Source: Myxocyprinus asiaticus
Lineage: Eukaryota > Chordata > Actinopteri > Cypriniformes > Catostomidae
NCBI RefSeq assembly: GCF_019703515.2
Contig: NC_059346.1
Location: 55,936,001-56,000,000 of the forward strand
Length of the DNA stretch: 64,000 nucleotides
Direction: 5' to 3'
Shown here: piece after piece, positions 61,491 through 64,000 of the stretch
Position numbering within the stretch: position 1 is the first letter of the stretch
Layout: every line of letters begins with the position of its first letter
The notes under the pieces: generated by a model
Told to the model about the DNA's origin: nothing
The model's input: only the letters and a program-made list of their open reading frames with translations
The model's database searches: none
Made by a program: the position numbers and the translations under genes

Positions 61491-62343
61491 GAGCGGTGAG
61501 TCTCTCGCTGCAGGCACTGAGTACAGGCGACGAGTCATTCTGTTCGCGTCTTGCTGAGAAGTTCCGTCCACTGTAATTGTATATCGACGGCGAAGCAGAA
61601 AGGGTTCCAAGATGAAGACGATGTTCGCGGTCTTGAAGGAAGAAAATTCTGAAGAAATGACTGAGCGCCTGCTTATACAGGCCCTAAAGGGGCGGGGCTC
61701 AAACACCATTGCCAATCAGAGGATTGTCGTGATTGTATAAGGGTTTCAACCAGGTCGTCTATGAAGGACTCCCCATAGTGCTTAAAGCAATGTTGAGGGA
61801 ACTGAAACTAACAGGAACCTCATTTTGGGAGAACATTTCACTTCGCTTTTAGCACCACTCAGTGGACATTTCTCCCCGGATCTGCCACAAGTTGGGGCAG
61901 ATCCGGGGATATCCGCGGTTATTGATATAAAGAAATCTTCAAACCTCTCTGGCAAGCATACATTTCAATAACATGTCAAAACACCAATAAATCCTAACAA
62001 AGATGCCAATCTAAAGTTTGCTTCTTTTGTCCCATTTCTCATGAAGCGCTCATTGCACAGTCATCTGCATCTATAGCTTTCTCAAAACACAAGTTTAATA
62101 TGTTCTGAAGTTTCATTGGGTCACCACTGAAGTTCCTACGACACCATTTCACAATCCTCTTGGGTGCAAACCTCCTTGACTACAAAACTCTTTTTTGATA
62201 CCGGATCACTACCTCGTGATACTTCTTGAACATTGTCTTTCTGATTATTGCAAGGTATTAAGGGTGGGGATGGGTAACTCCTGGATGCACAAATGAGGAA
62301 CCAAAAAACGATTCAATCAAGGCTTGGTGAAAACATCCCTGTA
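61491..62343. other. repeat-like stretch after the LINE
   Basis: 61495-61740 is GC-richer than its surroundings and has the look of a retroelement untranslated region (GACGAGTCATTCTGTTCGCG), but no protein or terminal structure identifies it. 61843-61868 repeats a segment of 24785-24811. Inverted GATCCGGGG/CCCCGGATC copies around 61876-61912 form a small hairpin. No gene. Confidence 0.4.
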
Positions 62344-62416
62344 GGGGAGTTAGCTAAAAATGCAGAGCGTTCGCTTAGCATGCGAGTGGTAGTGGGGTCG
62401 ATCCTCTCATTCTCCT
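62344..62416 (+). tRNA. tRNA-Ala (AGC)-like sequence, probably a pseudogene
   Basis: 73 nt that fold as a cloverleaf. The acceptor stem GGGGAGT pairs with ATTCTCC (wobbles only). The anticodon arm TTCGC-TTAGCAT-GCGAG gives anticodon AGC. The T-arm region GTGGGGTCGATCCTCTC resembles a B box but has a mismatch, and the D-arm (GCTA...AGAGC) has lost a pair, with an altered A box (TAGCTAAAAATG). The overall pattern is that of vertebrate tRNA-Ala with several substitutions. Decay seems more likely than function. Confidence 0.7.
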
Positions 62417-63548
62417 CCTGGGAGGTTTCCTTCTTAGTCCCCCATTCTCTAATGTGACAGACCTGGGCATCAAAATATGAAAGACATCTTATTTAGAATA
62501 AGCATGCCTCATTTAAATGTTTTGTTTTGGATATCCGCATTAAGAGAAAACTTATTCATAGCCCTTTCTGCAGGTTTCCATAACAAATTCATTTTGAGAC
62601 CGACGAGATAACAGGCCGGTGTAATATACGGTAAGCAATATGTCAAGTACATTTTTGGAGCGAGGAGGAGGAGGAGAGATTATGGTTAAACATAGTTAAA
62701 TCAATATACAGATGGTTAAAAAGCAAAGCAACAGTCTCATTTAAAACTCGCCTACATTTTTTTTCATCTATTCATCCTTCAGCCTCTTGTCTGCTTTTGT
62801 TGTGGACATAAATAATAGTGAATGCTCTAACTAAAATGCAGTGCAATCAGTGGCACGAGCGAGCAGAAGACAACAGTGGGAAAAGAAAGCGCATGTAGTT
62901 TATACAGAACCCGACTGCCATGTAGACTATGCATATTTCATTATATATAAAAGAGCATGTAAACCTCTTTTCGGAATTAAGGTTTAGCAAGAATATGGAC
63001 ATTGGTTGAAAAATGGTGTGAATTTACAGTGAACGTGATCAATGATTGGATTTGTTATTGATAATGAAAATGAATAACTGATGAGTCTTTGAATAGGATG
63101 CATTTTATGGGCCAACACCATTAGCTGCACTCACTTTTATAGAAAAATTTGCCAACCGCACAAGAACATTCCATATGAATGAATGAATATCTTGCGAGTA
63201 TGCTTTTATTGAATTCTGTCTCACTATTTTAAGATATTTGTGGATGTTCTGTAGGTGGAGTCCATGCAGTCATTCACAAGCCTATGATTTTAAGATGAAC
63301 TGCGATATATAAAGTGGGATGTATTAAGGAACATTTTTCCGTGCATAGGGACGTTTTATAAATAATCTGCAGGAACACGTAGGAAATTATGCTACATTTA
63401 CATTTGAGGTCATTTTACGAACATCTTTATAAATGGGGACACTGGCCATCAGACTATGAATGCTTTTCATACAGAAGATTCGGAGGCTAACTGCTTTTGA
63501 AAAGCCCTTCTGATTGGGTACTCCACACCTTTGCGCAAAAGTTGCAAA
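62417..63548. other. stretch between tRNA-like sequences
   Basis: AT-rich, no gene or bounded repeat recognised. Confidence 0.45.
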
Positions 63549-63602
63549 AGGTCCCACTTAGATTTGAACTCGGATCGCTGGATTCAGAGTCACCATGGAA
63601 CC
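63549..63602 (-). tRNA. tRNA-Gln (CTG)-like pseudogene lacking the D arm
   Basis: On the minus strand it begins GGTTCCATGGTG, jumps to ACTCTGAATCCAGCG (anticodon CTG in a proper loop), then ATCCGAGTTCAAATC (T arm) and GTGGGACCT (acceptor partner of GGTTCC). About 18 nt of D arm and 5' anticodon stem are deleted, so it cannot fold as a tRNA. Confidence 0.75.
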
Positions 63603-63714
63603 AAGAATTGATTTCATTCAGCACCATGTAGGTGGAGCACATAATTGCTCTGTGGAAAGGGGCAGGATCTGGGCCATTGGCAGCCATGGACTGAAAACAG
63701 ACAAAAGAGCCATG

Positions 63715-63788
63715 TGCCAAAGCACAGGACAGAACCAGGTACGTTTAGCACTTCAGAATAACACTTTCCCAACTGAGCTATTTCAGCC
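63715..63788 (-). tRNA. tRNA-Phe (GAA)-like pseudogene
   Basis: On the minus strand: GGCTGAAATAGCTCAGTTGG (near-perfect A-box region), GAAAGTGTTATTCTGAAGTG (anticodon GAA in its loop), then ACCTGGTTCTGTCCTG. The length of 74 nt is right. The acceptor stem and T stem have mismatches, so it is probably decayed. Confidence 0.7.
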
Positions 63789-63882
63789 TAATTGTTTTGT
63801 TTCACTTCTCTGTACAGATTTCTATGATTCCAGTGGGTACGTAAGAGTAGAGCAGAAGATATATTCAGAACAAAACCCTACA

Positions 63883-63957
63883 TGTTCCATATGGGGGATT
63901 GAAACTGCAACCCTGGTGTTATTAGGACCATGCTCTAACCAACCATTCAAGACTGAA
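63883..63957 (-). tRNA. tRNA-Ile (AAT)-like pseudogene
   Basis: On the minus strand GGTTGGTTAGAGCATGG, CCTAATAACACCAGGG (anticodon AAT) and GCAGTTTCAATCCCCCATA follow the order of vertebrate tRNA-Ile. The 5' acceptor and first half of the D arm have diverged beyond pairing, so it is not expected to be functional. Confidence 0.68.
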
Positions 63958-64000
63958 TTCTGGACACAAAATCACAATGGGTAGTTTGTCATGCTAACAG

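Overview
The window looks like a piece of a bony-fish chromosome, most likely a cypriniform (carp, minnow or zebrafish relative). The evidence is AT-rich intronic DNA dense in fish-type repeats: several Tc1-like transposons, tRNA-derived SINEs, a DIRS-type tyrosine-recombinase retrotransposon, LINE fragments, solo LTRs, many short inverted-repeat elements and long dinucleotide arrays. There are no bacterial-type genes or operons. The species assignment is inference; the repeat types are read from the sequence.

One host protein-coding gene is visible, on the + strand: the 3' end of doublecortin (dcx). Four exons with matching phases and consensus splice sites lie at 28788-28890, 34371-34460, 50446-50543 and 52991-53047 (stop TAG at 53045-53047). 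They encode the last part of the second doublecortin domain and the Ser/Pro-rich tail ending in Gln-Gly-Glu-Ser-Met. Earlier exons are not in the window, so positions 1-28787 are read as the preceding intron. The 3' UTR begins at 53048; its end is not certain.

Layout. 1-28.8 kb: intron with a SINE, MITE-like elements with target-site duplications, a solo LTR, a Tc1-like element nested in a MITE, a Tc1 relic nested in another inverted-repeat element, a second SINE, and an adjacent pair of Tc1-like elements in a TA array (one with an intact 343-residue transposase, one an in-frame internal deletion). 28.9-34.4 kb: intron with a deleted Tc1 element and a third SINE. 34.5-50.4 kb: a 16 kb intron holding a short gag-only LTR retrotransposon (37994-40154), a 5.6 kb degenerate DIRS element (about 42173-47750) and a LINE 3' end inserted in a MITE. 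50.5-53.0 kb: last intron with a hAT-like MITE.

Downstream of the gene (53-64 kb): a second DIRS gag relic, a Tc1 relic split by a TTAA-flanked element, and an L2-like LINE fragment interrupted by a solo LTR and by a full-length Tc1-like element with an open 340-codon transposase. The last 1.7 kb contains four tRNA-like sequences (Ala-AGC, Gln-CTG, Phe-GAA, Ile-AAT), which look like a decayed tRNA gene cluster.

The elements do not work together as a pathway. They record successive insertions, and many insertions can be proven here because target duplications or paralogous empty sites are visible. All family assignments are by recognition of motifs and layout; no database search was run.
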